A stretch of 64,000 nucleotides of DNA, taken from Microbispora hainanensis. GTDB taxonomy: Bacteria; Actinomycetota; Actinomycetes; Streptosporangiales; Streptosporangiaceae. A model generated the notes under the pieces. It was not told the DNA's origin and did no database searches. It saw only the letters and a program-made list of their open reading frames with translations. Position 1 is the first letter of the stretch; each line of letters opens with the position of its first letter. Below are positions 8,571 to 17,479 of this stretch, one piece after another. The position numbers were made by a program, and so were the translations under genes. Where the stretch lies: NCBI RefSeq assembly GCF_006874475.1, contig NZ_VIRM01000027.1, positions 1 to 64,000 on the forward strand. The letters run 5' to 3'.

Positions 8571-8606
8571 TCGTCAGTGCTCGATCGTCAGTGCTCGATC
8601 GTCAGG
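8565..8606. repeat. 14-bp tandem repeat joining two convergent stop codons
   Basis: Three units of GCTCGATCGTCAGT (first unit with TTGA). Unit 1 holds the TGA stop of the permease; unit 3 holds the reversed stop (TCA) of the alcohol dehydrogenase. One unit already contains both elements, so duplication of an ancestral convergent overlap would have pushed the genes apart. Confidence 0.95.
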
Positions 8607-9783
8607 GCGTGAGCAGCACTTTGATCGCGCCGTCCTCCTTCTTCTGGAAGATCTCGTAGCCGTGCGGGGCCTGGTCGAGCGGCAGGCGGTGCGTCGCCAG
8701 GTCCTCGATCCCCAGGGGATCGCCGTCGCCGGTCACCAGCGGCATGAGGTCGTCTATCCACCGCTTGACGTGCGCCTGGCCCATCCTGAGCGTGACGCCC
8801 TTGTCGAACAGCTGCAGCATGGGCATGGGGTCGGTCATCCCGCCGTACACCCCGCTGATCGAGATCGTGCCGCCGCGGCGCACGGTCTCGAAGGCGTCCT
8901 GAAGGGCGGCGAGCCGGTCGAGGCCGGCGCGGGTCATCATGGCCGCGGCGACCTTGTCGGGCAGCATGCCGGTGACCGTCTGGGCGAGCTTGCCCAGGGT
9001 GTAGCCGTGCGCCTCCATGCCGACGGCGTCGATGACCGAGTCGGTGCCCCGGCCCCCGGTCATCGACCGGATCGCCTCGGGCACCTCGTCGGTCTCGTTC
9101 CCGTCGATCACCTCGATGCCGTGCCTGCGGGCCATCTCCAGGCGTTCGGGCACGATGTCCACGCCGATCACGCGGTAGCCGCGGTGGCGGGCGATACGGG
9201 AGGACATCTGCCCGATCGGGCCGAGGCCGAAGATCGTGACGCTGCCGCCGTCCGGCACCTCGGCCCACTCGACGGCCTGCCATGAGGTGGGCAGCACGTC
9301 GGAGAGGTAGACGAACCGCTCGTCCGGCGGCCCCTCCGGCACCTTGATCGGCCCGAAGTGCGCCTGCGGGACGCGCAGAAATTCCGCCTGGCCGCCGGGC
9401 ACCTCGCCGTACAGCTTGGAGTAGCCGAAGAGTGCGGCTCCGGTGTCGTACTCGCGGACCTGAGTGGTCTCACACTGCGCGTACAACGCGCGGTCGCACA
9501 TGAAGCAGTGGCCGCACGAGATGTTGAACGGGATCACCACGCGGTCGCCGGGCGCGATGTGGGTGACCTCCGCGCCGACCTCCTCCACGATGCCCATCGG
9601 CTCGTGGCCGAGGACGTCGCCCTCGCCCATGAACGGGCCGAGCACCTCGTAGAGGTGCAGATCGGACCCGCAGATCCCGGTCGTGGTGACCCGGATGATC
9701 GCGTCCGTGGGCTCCTTGATGGCCGGGTCGGGGACCTGCTCCACCCGGACGTCGCGCTTGCCGTGCCAGGTAAGTGCCTTCAT
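8602..9783 (-). CDS. Zinc-dependent alcohol dehydrogenase (FdhA-like MDR)
   Basis: 393 aa, medium-chain dehydrogenase of the glutathione-independent formaldehyde dehydrogenase-like group. Catalytic zinc ligands are in GICGSDLHLYE and GHEPMG. The structural-zinc loop is SCGHCFMCDRALYAQC with four cysteines. The Rossmann motif is GLGPIG. NAD(P)-dependent oxidation of an alcohol or aldehyde in the cytoplasm is expected; substrate unknown. ATG 9783 begins MKALTWHGKRDVRVE, the family's usual start; a longer frame upstream lacks similarity. Confidence 0.9.
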   Translation of the reverse strand: MKALTWHGKRDVRVEQVPDPAIKEPTDAIIRVTTTGICGSDLHLYEVLGPFMGEGDVLGHEPMGIVEEVGAEVTHIAPGDRVVIPFNISCGHCFMCDRALYAQCETTQVREYDTGAALFGYSKLYGEVPGGQAEFLRVPQAHFGPIKVPEGPPDERFVYLSDVLPTSWQAVEWAEVPDGGSVTIFGLGPIGQMSSRIARHRGYRVIGVDIVPERLEMARRHGIEVIDGNETDEVPEAIRSMTGGRGTDSVIDAVGMEAHGYTLGKLAQTVTGMLPDKVAAAMMTRAGLDRLAALQDAFETVRRGGTISISGVYGGMTDPMPMLQLFDKGVTLRMGQAHVKRWIDDLMPLVTGDGDPLGIEDLATHRLPLDQAPHGYEIFQKKEDGAIKVLLTP

Positions 9784-9858
9784 AGGTTCCCCGGTGCCCT
9801 GCTTCCGACCGGAGAAACGGCGCACTCCGGGATATTCCGGACCGGGACCAGGGCGGGA

Positions 9859-10143
9859 TCAGAGATGCAGCATGCTGCCCTGCTCGTCCACCTGATCGGC
9901 GCTGTCGTCGTCGAACCACAGGCCGCCCGTGGCGAGGTAGCGGAACCGGTACGCGCCGGGCGGGAGGATCACCGACACCGTGCGGGTGCCGTTCCTACGT
10001 CGCAGCAGTTCGTGGCGGCCGGGCAGCCAGTCGTTGAAGTCGCCCACCACGCTGACCGTCCCCGAGGGCTCGTCAACGGGCAGGGTGAAGGTGACGCGGG
10101 TCTTCTGCCCGAACAACCTGGTGCGTTTGAGCATGCCGCACAT
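9859..10143 (-). CDS. Small glycogen-binding (CBM48/AMPK-like) domain protein
   Basis: 94 aa consisting of a single early-set/CBM48-like fold: TFTLPVDEPSGTVSVVGDF, then NDWLPGRHELLRRR and VILPPGAYRFRYLATGG are the classic strands. Such isolated domains bind alpha-glucans and may target other proteins to glycogen. There is no catalytic domain. Either ATG 10143 or ATG 10134 could be the start. It stands alone on this strand between the dehydrogenase and the methyltransferase. Confidence 0.82.
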   Translation of the reverse strand: MCGMLKRTRLFGQKTRVTFTLPVDEPSGTVSVVGDFNDWLPGRHELLRRRNGTRTVSVILPPGAYRFRYLATGGLWFDDDSADQVDEQGSMLHL

Positions 10144-10210
10144 CCTGACGTATTGCCCCTAAAGGAAGAAACAAGTACACGCAGGACGTAACACAATATT
10201 CACGGCCTTT

Positions 10211-11029
10211 TCAGGGCGTGCGGCCGACCCCGCAGAGGAACCACGTGGGCAGGTGACGGCCGGCCTGCCGGGCGAGCAGGTTCTCGTCATCGGGCCGCCA
10301 CTCGTCCAGCGGCACGAGGCCCGGCTCGACGAGCCGGAAGCCGCCGAACAGCTCGTGGACCTGCTCGCGGCTCCGCAGCGTGACACCGCTGCCGGCCTGC
10401 CGGTAGACGGCCGCCCCCTCGCGGGCGTCGCCGGCCCGTTCCTCGTCGGTGACGTGGGACAGCACGAGGTGGCTTCCGGGGGCGACGCACTCCCTGAGGC
10501 GGGCGACGAGCTCGGCCGGCTTGTCGTCGTCGGGCAGGAAGTGGACCACGGCCACGAGCAGGACGGCGACCGGCTCCGAGAGGTCGATCAGCGACCGCAG
10601 CTCCGGATCGGCCAGGATCTCCTCGGGGCGCCGCAGGTCTCCCTGCACGGTGACGGTGGTGTCGGCGGTGCCCGACAGCAGCGCCCGGGAGTGCGCGAGC
10701 ACGACGGGGTCGTTGTCCACGTACGCCACCCGGACGCCCGGGTCCATCTCGTGCGCCACCTCGTGGACGCTGCCCTCGGTCGGCAGCCCGGTGCCGATGT
10801 CCACGAACTGCCGGATCCCGGCCTCGGCCACCAGATGGCGTACGGCCCGGCGCAGGAATGCGCGGTTGCGGCGGGCCAGCGCGGGGGCCTCGGGCGCGGC
10901 CTTCATGACCCGCTCCGCGGCCTCCCTGTCGGCCGCGAAGTTGTCCTTTCCGCCGAGAAAATAGTTGTACATGCGGGCGGGATTGGGGACGCCCGCATCG
11001 ATACCGGCCGGCGGCGCGTCATCAGCCAC
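10211..11029 (-). CDS. SAM-dependent methyltransferase, DUF574/SAV2177 family
   Basis: 272 aa. Characteristic N-terminus PNPARMYNYFLGGKDNF, then FVDIGTGLPTEGSVHEVAH (SAM-binding motif) and VAYVDNDPVVLAHSRALL. This family is expanded in actinomycetes and its substrates are unknown. GTG 11029 is preceded by GAGGAG at good spacing. It ends far from neighbours and is probably monocistronic or the tail of the ABC cluster upstream (11-bp gap). Confidence 0.88.
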   Translation of the reverse strand: MADDAPPAGIDAGVPNPARMYNYFLGGKDNFAADREAAERVMKAAPEAPALARRNRAFLRRAVRHLVAEAGIRQFVDIGTGLPTEGSVHEVAHEMDPGVRVAYVDNDPVVLAHSRALLSGTADTTVTVQGDLRRPEEILADPELRSLIDLSEPVAVLLVAVVHFLPDDDKPAELVARLRECVAPGSHLVLSHVTDEERAGDAREGAAVYRQAGSGVTLRSREQVHELFGGFRLVEPGLVPLDEWRPDDENLLARQAGRHLPTWFLCGVGRTP

Positions 11030-11040
11030 GCAATGTCTCC

Positions 11041-11763
11041 TCACTCGCGTAGTAAAGAGGACTTGGTGCGAGCATAAGGGTCGCCGAGGGAAAACCGAAC
11101 GAAAAACGCCATAACCCTGTGACTCCACTTTTTCGCCGGATTTCCGTGCGCCAATGCGAGACACGCCACGGGCAGCGGCAGAAGGACAAGCCACAGCCGG
11201 TGGGCCACCGGCCACTGCGGGTCGTCCTGCAGCGGCCACAGCCACAGCTCGGCGGTCAGGAAGAGCGTGACGGCGAGCAGCGCGAACTGGGCCGCCGTGC
11301 CCGCGAGGGCCGCAGAACGCCCGTGCCGGGGCCGCAGCCGTACGGCGACGGCGGCGCCGGACAGCCCGGTGAGCACGCAGGCGGCGGCCTCGAGCGCCAG
11401 GTCGCCGGCGAGCAACGGAGAGTCCTGGGGCAGGAAGACGACGATCAGCGCGAGGGTCGTGCCCCAGGCCGCGAGGGCGGCCCCGGCGGCGAGAGCGGTG
11501 CGCAGCCACATGCGCAGCCACCTCGGCACAGGCGTGGCGAGCGTGCCGTATGCCATCGGATCGACGAGAGCGAACCCCGCCGTCGCGCCCATCGCCCCGG
11601 CCGACAGCCGTGACAGGACCACGGCATCGCAGCTCACCACCGCGCCACGGGTGAGGGCGGCGATGACGACCACGGCCGTGGACGCGAGCCAGGTCCAGGC
11701 GAGCGGCGCCCAGTCGACCGCCCGCAGGAGCGGGCGGACGAGGATCGGTGCCGTACAGATCAT
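11041..11763 (-). CDS. ABC-exporter-associated membrane protein
   Basis: 240 aa with about six hydrophobic segments and no recognisable catalytic motif. The start (ATG 11763) overlaps the stop of the frameshifted permease gene as ATGA. It is the last gene of a five-gene set (sigma factor, anti-sigma-like protein, ATPase, permease, this protein). It probably forms part of the exporter's membrane domain or an accessory subunit; the exported substrate is unknown. Confidence 0.7.
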   Translation of the reverse strand: MICTAPILVRPLLRAVDWAPLAWTWLASTAVVVIAALTRGAVVSCDAVVLSRLSAGAMGATAGFALVDPMAYGTLATPVPRWLRMWLRTALAAGAALAAWGTTLALIVVFLPQDSPLLAGDLALEAAACVLTGLSGAAVAVRLRPRHGRSAALAGTAAQFALLAVTLFLTAELWLWPLQDDPQWPVAHRLWLVLLPLPVACLALAHGNPAKKWSHRVMAFFVRFSLGDPYARTKSSLLRE

Positions 11764-13056
11764 GAGCAGTCCTTCCCGTCGCCGGGGTCGGGGGTGAGGC
11801 CGAGCAGCGGAAGCGCCTGCTCGACCGTGGTCTTCGGATCCATGAGCGTCGCCCAGTGGGCCCACACCCGCGACCTGGCGTCCGGGCGCGCGAGCAGGCG
11901 CTCGGCGTACCGGTAGAGGCGCTCGGCGGCGGGCCGCTCGGAGTCCTTCGTCTGTGCCCAGGACGAGGCGGCGACACGTACCGGCCCGGCCTGGCCGCCC
12001 AGCCACAGGGCGACGAGCGTGCGCGCCCGTCCCCATTCGGCGCATCCGGGCGTGCCCGCACGAACGAAGATGCCGGAGGCTCATCGTCTCCCGTCCCTGG
12101 CCATTGGAGACGCCGCCGATCCGCTGCCTGATCTCGGGCACCCCGGCACGCCGGGCGGGTGGGACCGCGGCGACCACGGGCCGCACCGCGCGCGCCCAGA
12201 GCGGGATCCACGCCTCGTAGCCCGGATAGGCGCAGTAACGCACCCCCTCGACGTCCCGGCAGCGCTGGGTCTCGGCGGTGGACCACCGCGCCAGCCTCTC
12301 CTGTGGCACCGCTTCGTGCGTGCCGGCGGTCGCGGCGGCCCCCGTGGGCACCGCGACCGCCAGCCCGGCCAGCGCCGCGAGCACGCGCCGGGGACGCGGG
12401 CCGAACCGGGCCATCCCCAGGGCGGCGACCAGCGGGATCAGCACGAGGAGGTAGACCAGATGGGCCCCCGAGGGCCGCGGGTTGATCTCCACGGGCAGGT
12501 CGTGGTGCAGGATCACCGGAAGCAGCGCCGCCCAGGAACCACCCGACCTGGACAGCTCCACGGGCGTCGCGACCGCGAAGAGCACGATGGGCCCGGCGGC
12601 CGGTCCGGGGAGCCACCGGCCCACGGCGACGCCGAGGACGCCGCAGAGCGCCGCTGCGACCGGCCCGGTCAGCGACTCCCACGGATCGAAGCGGCCCGCC
12701 GGGTGCGCGGGCAGCAGGCTCACCAGGTGGACCGCCGTGGCCGCGCAGGCCGTCGCGGCGGCGATCACGGGAGCGGCGACCAGCAGCGCCCGGGTCCTGG
12801 CCGGGGCCCGGACCGGCAGCGCCCCGATGGTCTCCGGCATGCCGTGCCGCCGCTCCCGGTTCGCGGCGAGGTTCGCCGCCAGCAGCGCGCCCGCACCCAC
12901 GAGCAGGCAGCCGTACGCCGTGTCGATCGTCACCTCCGGCCAGGCGGGCGCGCGGGACCACGTCTGCCACACGCGCAGCGCGACCATGAGCACCGCGGCT
13001 CCCCAGACCAGCGGGTTGCGCAGCAGGCGGACGGCCTCTAACCCGGCCAGGCTCAT
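11760..13056 (-). pseudogene. ABC transporter permease interrupted by a frameshift
   Basis: From ATG 13056 the frame encodes a membrane protein (MSLAGLEAVRLLRNPLVWG, several TM segments) up to about VPEIRQRIGG near 12110. After that the frame turns into Arg-rich nonsense. A different frame, open from about 12083, reads ASGIFVRAGTPGCAEW, RARTLVALWLGGQ and ends LLGLTPDPGDGKDCS with a stop that overlaps the next ATG as ATGA. One frameshift near 12075-12110 therefore splits a roughly 430-aa protein. It is either a true mutation or a sequencing error; no long homopolymer is at the site. The start overlaps the ATPase stop (ATGA). Confidence 0.75.
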
Positions 13057-13907
13057 GCCGCCTCCTCGGTCCGGCCGACGAGGAGCAGGTAGCCGCCCTC
13101 CACCGTCGGCTCGGCCGGGACGGCGTCCGCCGGAGCCTCGCCGATCGTGCGGTAGCGCCCGTCGGCCGTGCGCCAGAAGAGCCCGCCGGGCCCCGGACGG
13201 TGGTCGCCGAGGCTCACCCGGCCGGCGGCGACGGCGGCGAGCCCTGCGGGGGTGCCGTCGAACAGGATCCGCCCGCCGTCCATCACGACCACCCGCTCGC
13301 ACAGCGCCGCGACGTCCTCCGTCTGGTGCGTGGACAGCAGGACCGTACGGCTCTCGCCCAGACGGGAGACCAGGGCGCGCAGCCGCAGCCGCTGCTCCGG
13401 GTCGAGGCCGACCGTCGGCTCGTCGAGGACGAGCAGGTCGGGCCCGCCCAGCAGGGCCTGGGCGAGCGCGAGCCGCTGCCGCATGCCGCCCGACAGCTTG
13501 CGCACCTTCGTTCGCGCCCGGTCGGTGAGGCCGACCTCGGTGAGCGCCCGCGTCACCTCGCGGTGCCGTTCGCGCCGGTCGGTCATCTCCTTGAGGATCG
13601 CGACGTAGTCGAGCGTCTCGAAGGCGGTGAAGTGGGGATAGAACCCCGGATCCTGCGGCAGGTAGCCGAGGCGCCGGCGCACGCCGAGCCGCCCGGACGC
13701 CGTGGCCGGATCGAGGCCGAGCACGCGCAGCTCCCCGGCGTCGGGCGCGAGCGTCGTGGCCAGGCAGCGCAGCAACGTCGTCTTTCCGGCGCCGTTCGGG
13801 CCGAGCAGGCCCGTCACGCCGGTGCCGAACGCGATGTCGAGGCCGTCGAGCACGGACCTGCGGCCGTATCGCTTGCGCAGGCCGCGCACCGTAACGATGG
13901 GGGTCAT
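13053..13907 (-). CDS. ABC transporter ATP-binding protein (export type)
   Basis: 284 aa. Walker A GPNGAGKTTLL, Q-loop YLPQDPGFYP, signature KLSGGMRQRLALA, Walker B DLLVLDEPTVGLDP and H-switch STHQTED are all intact. The C-terminal 60 residues are a non-catalytic extension. It pairs with the flanking membrane proteins as an ABC-2-type exporter. Overlaps of 4 nt (ATGA) on both sides. Confidence 0.9.
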   Translation of the reverse strand: MTPIVTVRGLRKRYGRRSVLDGLDIAFGTGVTGLLGPNGAGKTTLLRCLATTLAPDAGELRVLGLDPATASGRLGVRRRLGYLPQDPGFYPHFTAFETLDYVAILKEMTDRRERHREVTRALTEVGLTDRARTKVRKLSGGMRQRLALAQALLGGPDLLVLDEPTVGLDPEQRLRLRALVSRLGESRTVLLSTHQTEDVAALCERVVVMDGGRILFDGTPAGLAAVAAGRVSLGDHRPGPGGLFWRTADGRYRTIGEAPADAVPAEPTVEGGYLLLVGRTEEAA

Positions 13908-14605
13908 CGGGGCTCCGCGGGGTCGAGGCGATGGCGCCGGACGTACAGGACGAGGGTGAGCAGCGCCACGGCGCAGCCGTAGAGCACCTGCGCGGCGGGC
14001 CGGAACGGCAGCGCGCGGTCGTCCGTCACCGCTCCGACCGCCGTCACGACCGCGACCCAGCCGCCGCCCAGGGTCACGGCGGCGACAGGCAGCGGCACCC
14101 GCGTGGCCAGTGCCAGGCAGCCCGAGGTCATCGCCAGCGCGGGGAGCAGCCAGGCCCAGGCGACGGACGGCAGGGCCACGGACTGCACTGCGACGGACTG
14201 CACTGCGACGGACGGCAGCAGCGGGACGGCCAGCGCGGTCAGCGCGAGTGCCGTCAGGAGCACGGCCGTCGAGCGCACCAGCAGCAGCGGCGCTCCCGCC
14301 ATGGGCGTGGCCGCGTACGTCTCGTGGGCGGGGTCGATCCTGCGGCCGTACGCGAGCGCGATGCCCGCCGTCGGCAGCACGGGGGCCAGGGTGAGGAACG
14401 CCAGGAAACCATGGTCGGCCAGGTGCGCGGCCGCCACCGCGAAGCCGAGGGCGACCGCGACGGCCGCCGCCCAGGCGCGGCTCAGCGCGGGCGTCGCGGC
14501 GAGCAGCCGGGCCAGGTGCCCGGGAACCCGGGCGGCGCGCAGCAGCCGCTCCGTCAGCGGCGGCGCGGGGGCGGCGACCTCCGCCGTGATCCGCTCCCAC
14601 GACAT
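13904..14605 (-). CDS. Membrane protein, anti-sigma/zf-HC2-like, N-terminally damaged
   Basis: 233 aa from ATG 14605 (SWERITAEVAAPAPPLTERL), then about six TM segments (from ARLLAATPALSRAWAAAVAV). Homologous genes normally begin with a zinc-binding HxxxCxxC anti-sigma domain and follow an ECF sigma gene. Here the frame upstream of the ATG still encodes WSLDRRRRARCRTAV, a scrap of such a domain, but it then runs into the other frame of the sigma gene. The protein carries a short SVAVQ repeat encoded by 15-bp units. Coupled to the ATPase by ATGA. Confidence 0.65.
   Translation of the reverse strand: MSWERITAEVAAPAPPLTERLLRAARVPGHLARLLAATPALSRAWAAAVAVALGFAVAAAHLADHGFLAFLTLAPVLPTAGIALAYGRRIDPAHETYAATPMAGAPLLLVRSTAVLLTALALTALAVPLLPSVAVQSVAVQSVALPSVAWAWLLPALAMTSGCLALATRVPLPVAAVTLGGGWVAVVTAVGAVTDDRALPFRPAAQVLYGCAVALLTLVLYVRRHRLDPAEPR
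14176..14220. repeat. 15-bp in-frame tandem repeat, three units
   Basis: Unit CGACGGACTGCACTG, three copies with drift, inside the anti-sigma-like membrane protein gene; encodes repeated SVAVQ within a hydrophobic segment. Confidence 0.9.
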
Positions 14606-15009
14606 GGCCAGCCACGCGGCGTCGGCGGGCACCGCCGTACGGCACCGGGCGCGGCGGCGGCGATCCAGCGACCACCGGGACGTCTGAGCGCGGACGCCAG
14701 GCGGCGCACGGCGATCGTCCAGATCCACGCGGCGGCGTCGTCGCCCTGGGGCGCGTAGCGGCGCGCTCCGCGCCAGACCGCGACGAACGTGTCCTGGATC
14801 GCGTCGTCCACGAGGTCGGGGTCGGCGCACCTGCGCAGCAGGCGGGCGCGCAGCCAGGGCGCGTGCCGGTCGTGCAGCAGCCGCAGCGCCTCCACGCGTG
14901 CCGCCGCCACCGCCGCCACCGCCGCCATCAGCTCGTGGTCGCCGCTGGACGGGCTCACGGGCGGCGGATGCGGGCGTCTCCCGGGGAGCCGCAGAGGGAA
15001 GGGGCGCAT
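14554..15009 (-). pseudogene. ECF sigma factor lacking region 4 (truncated)
   Basis: From ATG 15009 the frame encodes sigma region 2: EALRLLHDRHAPWLRARLL, then DPDLVDDAIQDTFVAVWRGA and AAWIWTIAVRRLASALRRPG (to about 14690). After this an ECF factor should continue with about 80 residues of region 4, which binds the -35 element. Instead the frame becomes Pro/Arg-rich and stops at 14554, while the downstream anti-sigma-like sequence starts in another frame. A deletion that removed region 4 and the start of the anti-sigma gene explains both. Without region 4 the factor should not recognise -35 elements. Confidence 0.7.
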
Positions 15010-15108
15010 GTCTCGTCTATCGCGCCGTGCGCGCCGATCGGTTCACACCGGGAGACCTAGGACCAGCGCCCGATGTGGAGGCGGGGTCGGGAAACCTATA
15101 ACGGACGC

Positions 15109-16098
15109 ATGTACGCGATCAGATTGCACGCTTTCGGTCCCGCCGAGAATCTCGTCTACGAGGAGGCCGAGGATCCCGAGCCCGGCCCCGGCCAGGTGCG
15201 CGTCGCCGTACGGGCGGCGGGGGTGCACCTCGTCGACACCACGTTGCGGGCCGGGAAGTACGCCGGCGGCCCGATCCCCGTCCCCGACCTGCCCACGATC
15301 CCCGGCCGGGAGGTCGCCGGGGTCGTCGACGCCGTCGGCCCCGGGGCCGATCCGGGCCTGATCGGCAGGCGGGTCGTGACCCACCTCGGGATGGTGCCCG
15401 GCGGATACGCCGAGCTGGCCGTACGGGATGCCTCGGCGATCCACGAGATCCCGGACGGCCTGGGCTACGGCGAGGCGGTGGCGATGATCGGCACCGGCCG
15501 GACCACCATGGGCATCCTCGACGTCGCGGAGATCCGGGCGGACGACGTCGTCCTGGTCACGGCGGCGGCCGGGGGCATCGGCAACCTGCTCGTGCAGGCG
15601 GCGGTGCGGGCCGGCGCGACGGTCGTGGGGCTCGCCGGCGGCCCGGCCAAGGTGAGCCGGGTGCGGGAGCTGGGCGCGCACCACGCCGTGGACTACACCG
15701 CTCCCGGCTGGCCCGACGAGGTGCGGGCGCTCCTCGGCGACCGGGAGGTCACGCTGGCGCTCGACGGCGTCGGCGGGACCATCGGGCGGGCGACGCTGGA
15801 ACTGCTGGGCGTCGGCGGCAGGATCGTGCTGTTCGGCTGGTCGGACGCCGCGGGCGGCCCGACGGCGCTGACCACGGAGGACCTGTACCAGCGCGGCATC
15901 ACCGCGGCGGTGGGGATCGGCCCGCGGGTGCTGAAACGGCCGGGCGGCCTGCGGGGCCTGGAGGAGCGTGCGCTGGCCGCGGCGGGGTCGGGCGCGCTGG
16001 TCCCGCTGGTGCAGAGCTTCCCGCTCAAGGACGCCGCCGCCGCGCACACGGCGCTGGAGACCCGCGCGACCACGGGCAAGGTCGTCCTCGTTCCCTAG
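15109..16098 (+). CDS. Quinone oxidoreductase-like MDR protein
   Basis: 329 aa, zinc-free medium-chain reductase of the QOR type that reduces quinones or enones with NADPH. Visible features: IPGREVAGVVDAVG, the nucleotide-binding VTAAAGGIGNLLVQAA and the C-terminal FPLKDAAAAHTALETRATTG with GKVVLVP. No cysteine zinc ligands are present. ATG 15109 is chosen because MYAIRLHAFGPAENL is the usual start. It converges on the molybdenum enzyme gene; the two share the 4-bp CTAG that holds both stop codons. Confidence 0.88.
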   Translation: MYAIRLHAFGPAENLVYEEAEDPEPGPGQVRVAVRAAGVHLVDTTLRAGKYAGGPIPVPDLPTIPGREVAGVVDAVGPGADPGLIGRRVVTHLGMVPGGYAELAVRDASAIHEIPDGLGYGEAVAMIGTGRTTMGILDVAEIRADDVVLVTAAAGGIGNLLVQAAVRAGATVVGLAGGPAKVSRVRELGAHHAVDYTAPGWPDEVRALLGDREVTLALDGVGGTIGRATLELLGVGGRIVLFGWSDAAGGPTALTTEDLYQRGITAAVGIGPRVLKRPGGLRGLEERALAAAGSGALVPLVQSFPLKDAAAAHTALETRATTGKVVLVP

Positions 16099-17153
16099 GC
16101 GACCAGCACGGGGTGGGGGAGCACGGAGTTTTGGCAGTAGCCGAGGTCGTTCCAGGGGGTGGCCTCGGGCTGGGTGCGGCCGTGCTCGTCGGTGGCCCGC
16201 ACCCGTACGACGTGGGCGCCGGGGGTGGGGTCCCAGGTGAACCGCCAGCGGGTCCAGAGGCCGGCGAGATCCGGGCCGTCGAGGACGGCGGGCCGCCAGG
16301 GGCCGTCGTCGATCCGGTAGTCGACGGCGGCCACGCGGTCCTCCCCGGCGTACGCCCGGCCGCGGATCGCCTGCGGGCCGGGGTGCAGCCGCGCGGGCCA
16401 GGGCAGCTCGACCAGGCTCGCGACCGGCGTGGAGGTGATCGGCACGGCCGGACGTCCGGGTCCGACGATCACGTAGTCCTCGGTGTTCCACGGCACGCGC
16501 AGTGGCCGGTCGGACACCTCGATCCGGCCCACCCACTTGATGCTCGCCGCGCCGAGCCAGCCGGAGACCACCACGCGGGCGGGGAAGCCGTGGTCGGGCG
16601 GCAGGATCTCGCCGTTCATGGCGAGCACGAGCAGGGTGTCGGGGGCCAGGGCCTTGGCAAGGGGCATCGGGCGGCGCCCGCGCGCCTCGTCGAGCCCTTC
16701 CGGCATCACCTCGACCGCGGCGTCCGTGAGGCCGGCCGGTTCGAGCAGGTCGCGCAGCGGAATCCCGGTCCACTCGGCCGTGCCGATGGCTCCGCGCCGC
16801 CACTGCACGCCCTCGAAGCGGTGGCCGTGCTCGGCGCCGAAGAGGGCGCGCCGGTTGCCCGCGCACTCCATGGTGCGGACGACGGACACGAGCGGGAACC
16901 GGCGCCACAGGTCGTCGTAGGTGTAGCCGATGGTCCGGCGCACGCCGCCGCCTTCCACGCGCAGCGTCCACGTTTTCGGTTCGACCCGTGGGGTCGGGGC
17001 GTGGTTGCGGACGAAGAAGCGGTCGATGGGGGTGATCAGGCCCGGCAGGCGGTCGGGCCGGGTGCCGTAGTCGAGGCCGGTGCCCGCGTCCTCCATGAGG
17101 TCGGCGCTGATCGGCTTCACCACCGCCGTGCGGATGTCGCGTGTCGTGCGCAT
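16095..17153 (-). CDS. Sulfite-oxidase-like molybdopterin oxidoreductase
   Basis: 352 aa. Moco-binding core with the catalytic cysteine in VRTMECAGNRR and the family stretches FFVRNHAPTP, EWTGIPLRDLLE and GWLGAASIKWVGRIEVS, followed by a C-terminal dimerisation (Ig-like) domain. There is no Tat or Sec signal, so it is cytoplasmic, unlike YedY/MsrP. Sulfite or another S/N-oxide is the likely substrate. A 54-aa gene lies just upstream on the same strand. Confidence 0.85.
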   Translation of the reverse strand: MRTTRDIRTAVVKPISADLMEDAGTGLDYGTRPDRLPGLITPIDRFFVRNHAPTPRVEPKTWTLRVEGGGVRRTIGYTYDDLWRRFPLVSVVRTMECAGNRRALFGAEHGHRFEGVQWRRGAIGTAEWTGIPLRDLLEPAGLTDAAVEVMPEGLDEARGRRPMPLAKALAPDTLLVLAMNGEILPPDHGFPARVVVSGWLGAASIKWVGRIEVSDRPLRVPWNTEDYVIVGPGRPAVPITSTPVASLVELPWPARLHPGPQAIRGRAYAGEDRVAAVDYRIDDGPWRPAVLDGPDLAGLWTRWRFTWDPTPGAHVVRVRATDEHGRTQPEATPWNDLGYCQNSVLPHPVLVA

Positions 17154-17189
17154 CGGCCCTTTCCTTCCGGGCCGACGCGGTGACGGCCG

Positions 17190-17354
17190 TCAGCCCAGGT
17201 CGCGGCTCGCCCTGCGGGCCTGACGCTGTGCCCAGGACGCGAGGCGCGACCAGCGCCGGGCCGCGACCAGGCGGTTGGCGACGCGGGCGTCGTCGGCCTC
17301 GCGGTGCAACTCCGTGAGGCGCTCGGTGGCCAGGGAGTAGTCGTAGAACATCAT
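17190..17354 (-). CDS. Small basic protein, 54 aa
   Basis: Codons 17354-17190 encode a helical, charged peptide beginning MMFYDYSLATERLTEL and ending RQARRASRDLG. The amphipathic, Arg-rich composition resembles short uncharacterised actinobacterial proteins that accompany metabolic genes. It lies 36 bp upstream of the molybdoenzyme gene on the same strand and may share its transcript. Start uncertain by one codon (ATG 17354 or 17351). Confidence 0.55.
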   Translation of the reverse strand: MMFYDYSLATERLTELHREADDARVANRLVAARRWSRLASWAQRQARRASRDLG

Positions 17355-17479
17355 TACCGTCCAGCTCGCCGTTGTAACTGTCTTAATTTTCTTAGGCAGT
17401 CACAAAGGTACGGCAAAGGGCCGTAACTGGTCAAGTTCGTTTGGACGGTTACGCGACCGGCGTGGGTAGGGGTCGCCGT

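Noticed and set aside
10211..12970. 919-codon frame covering the methyltransferase and upstream DNA
   Set aside because: Only the last 272 codons (from GTG 11029) match a protein family; the upstream part is a shadow of the ABC exporter genes.
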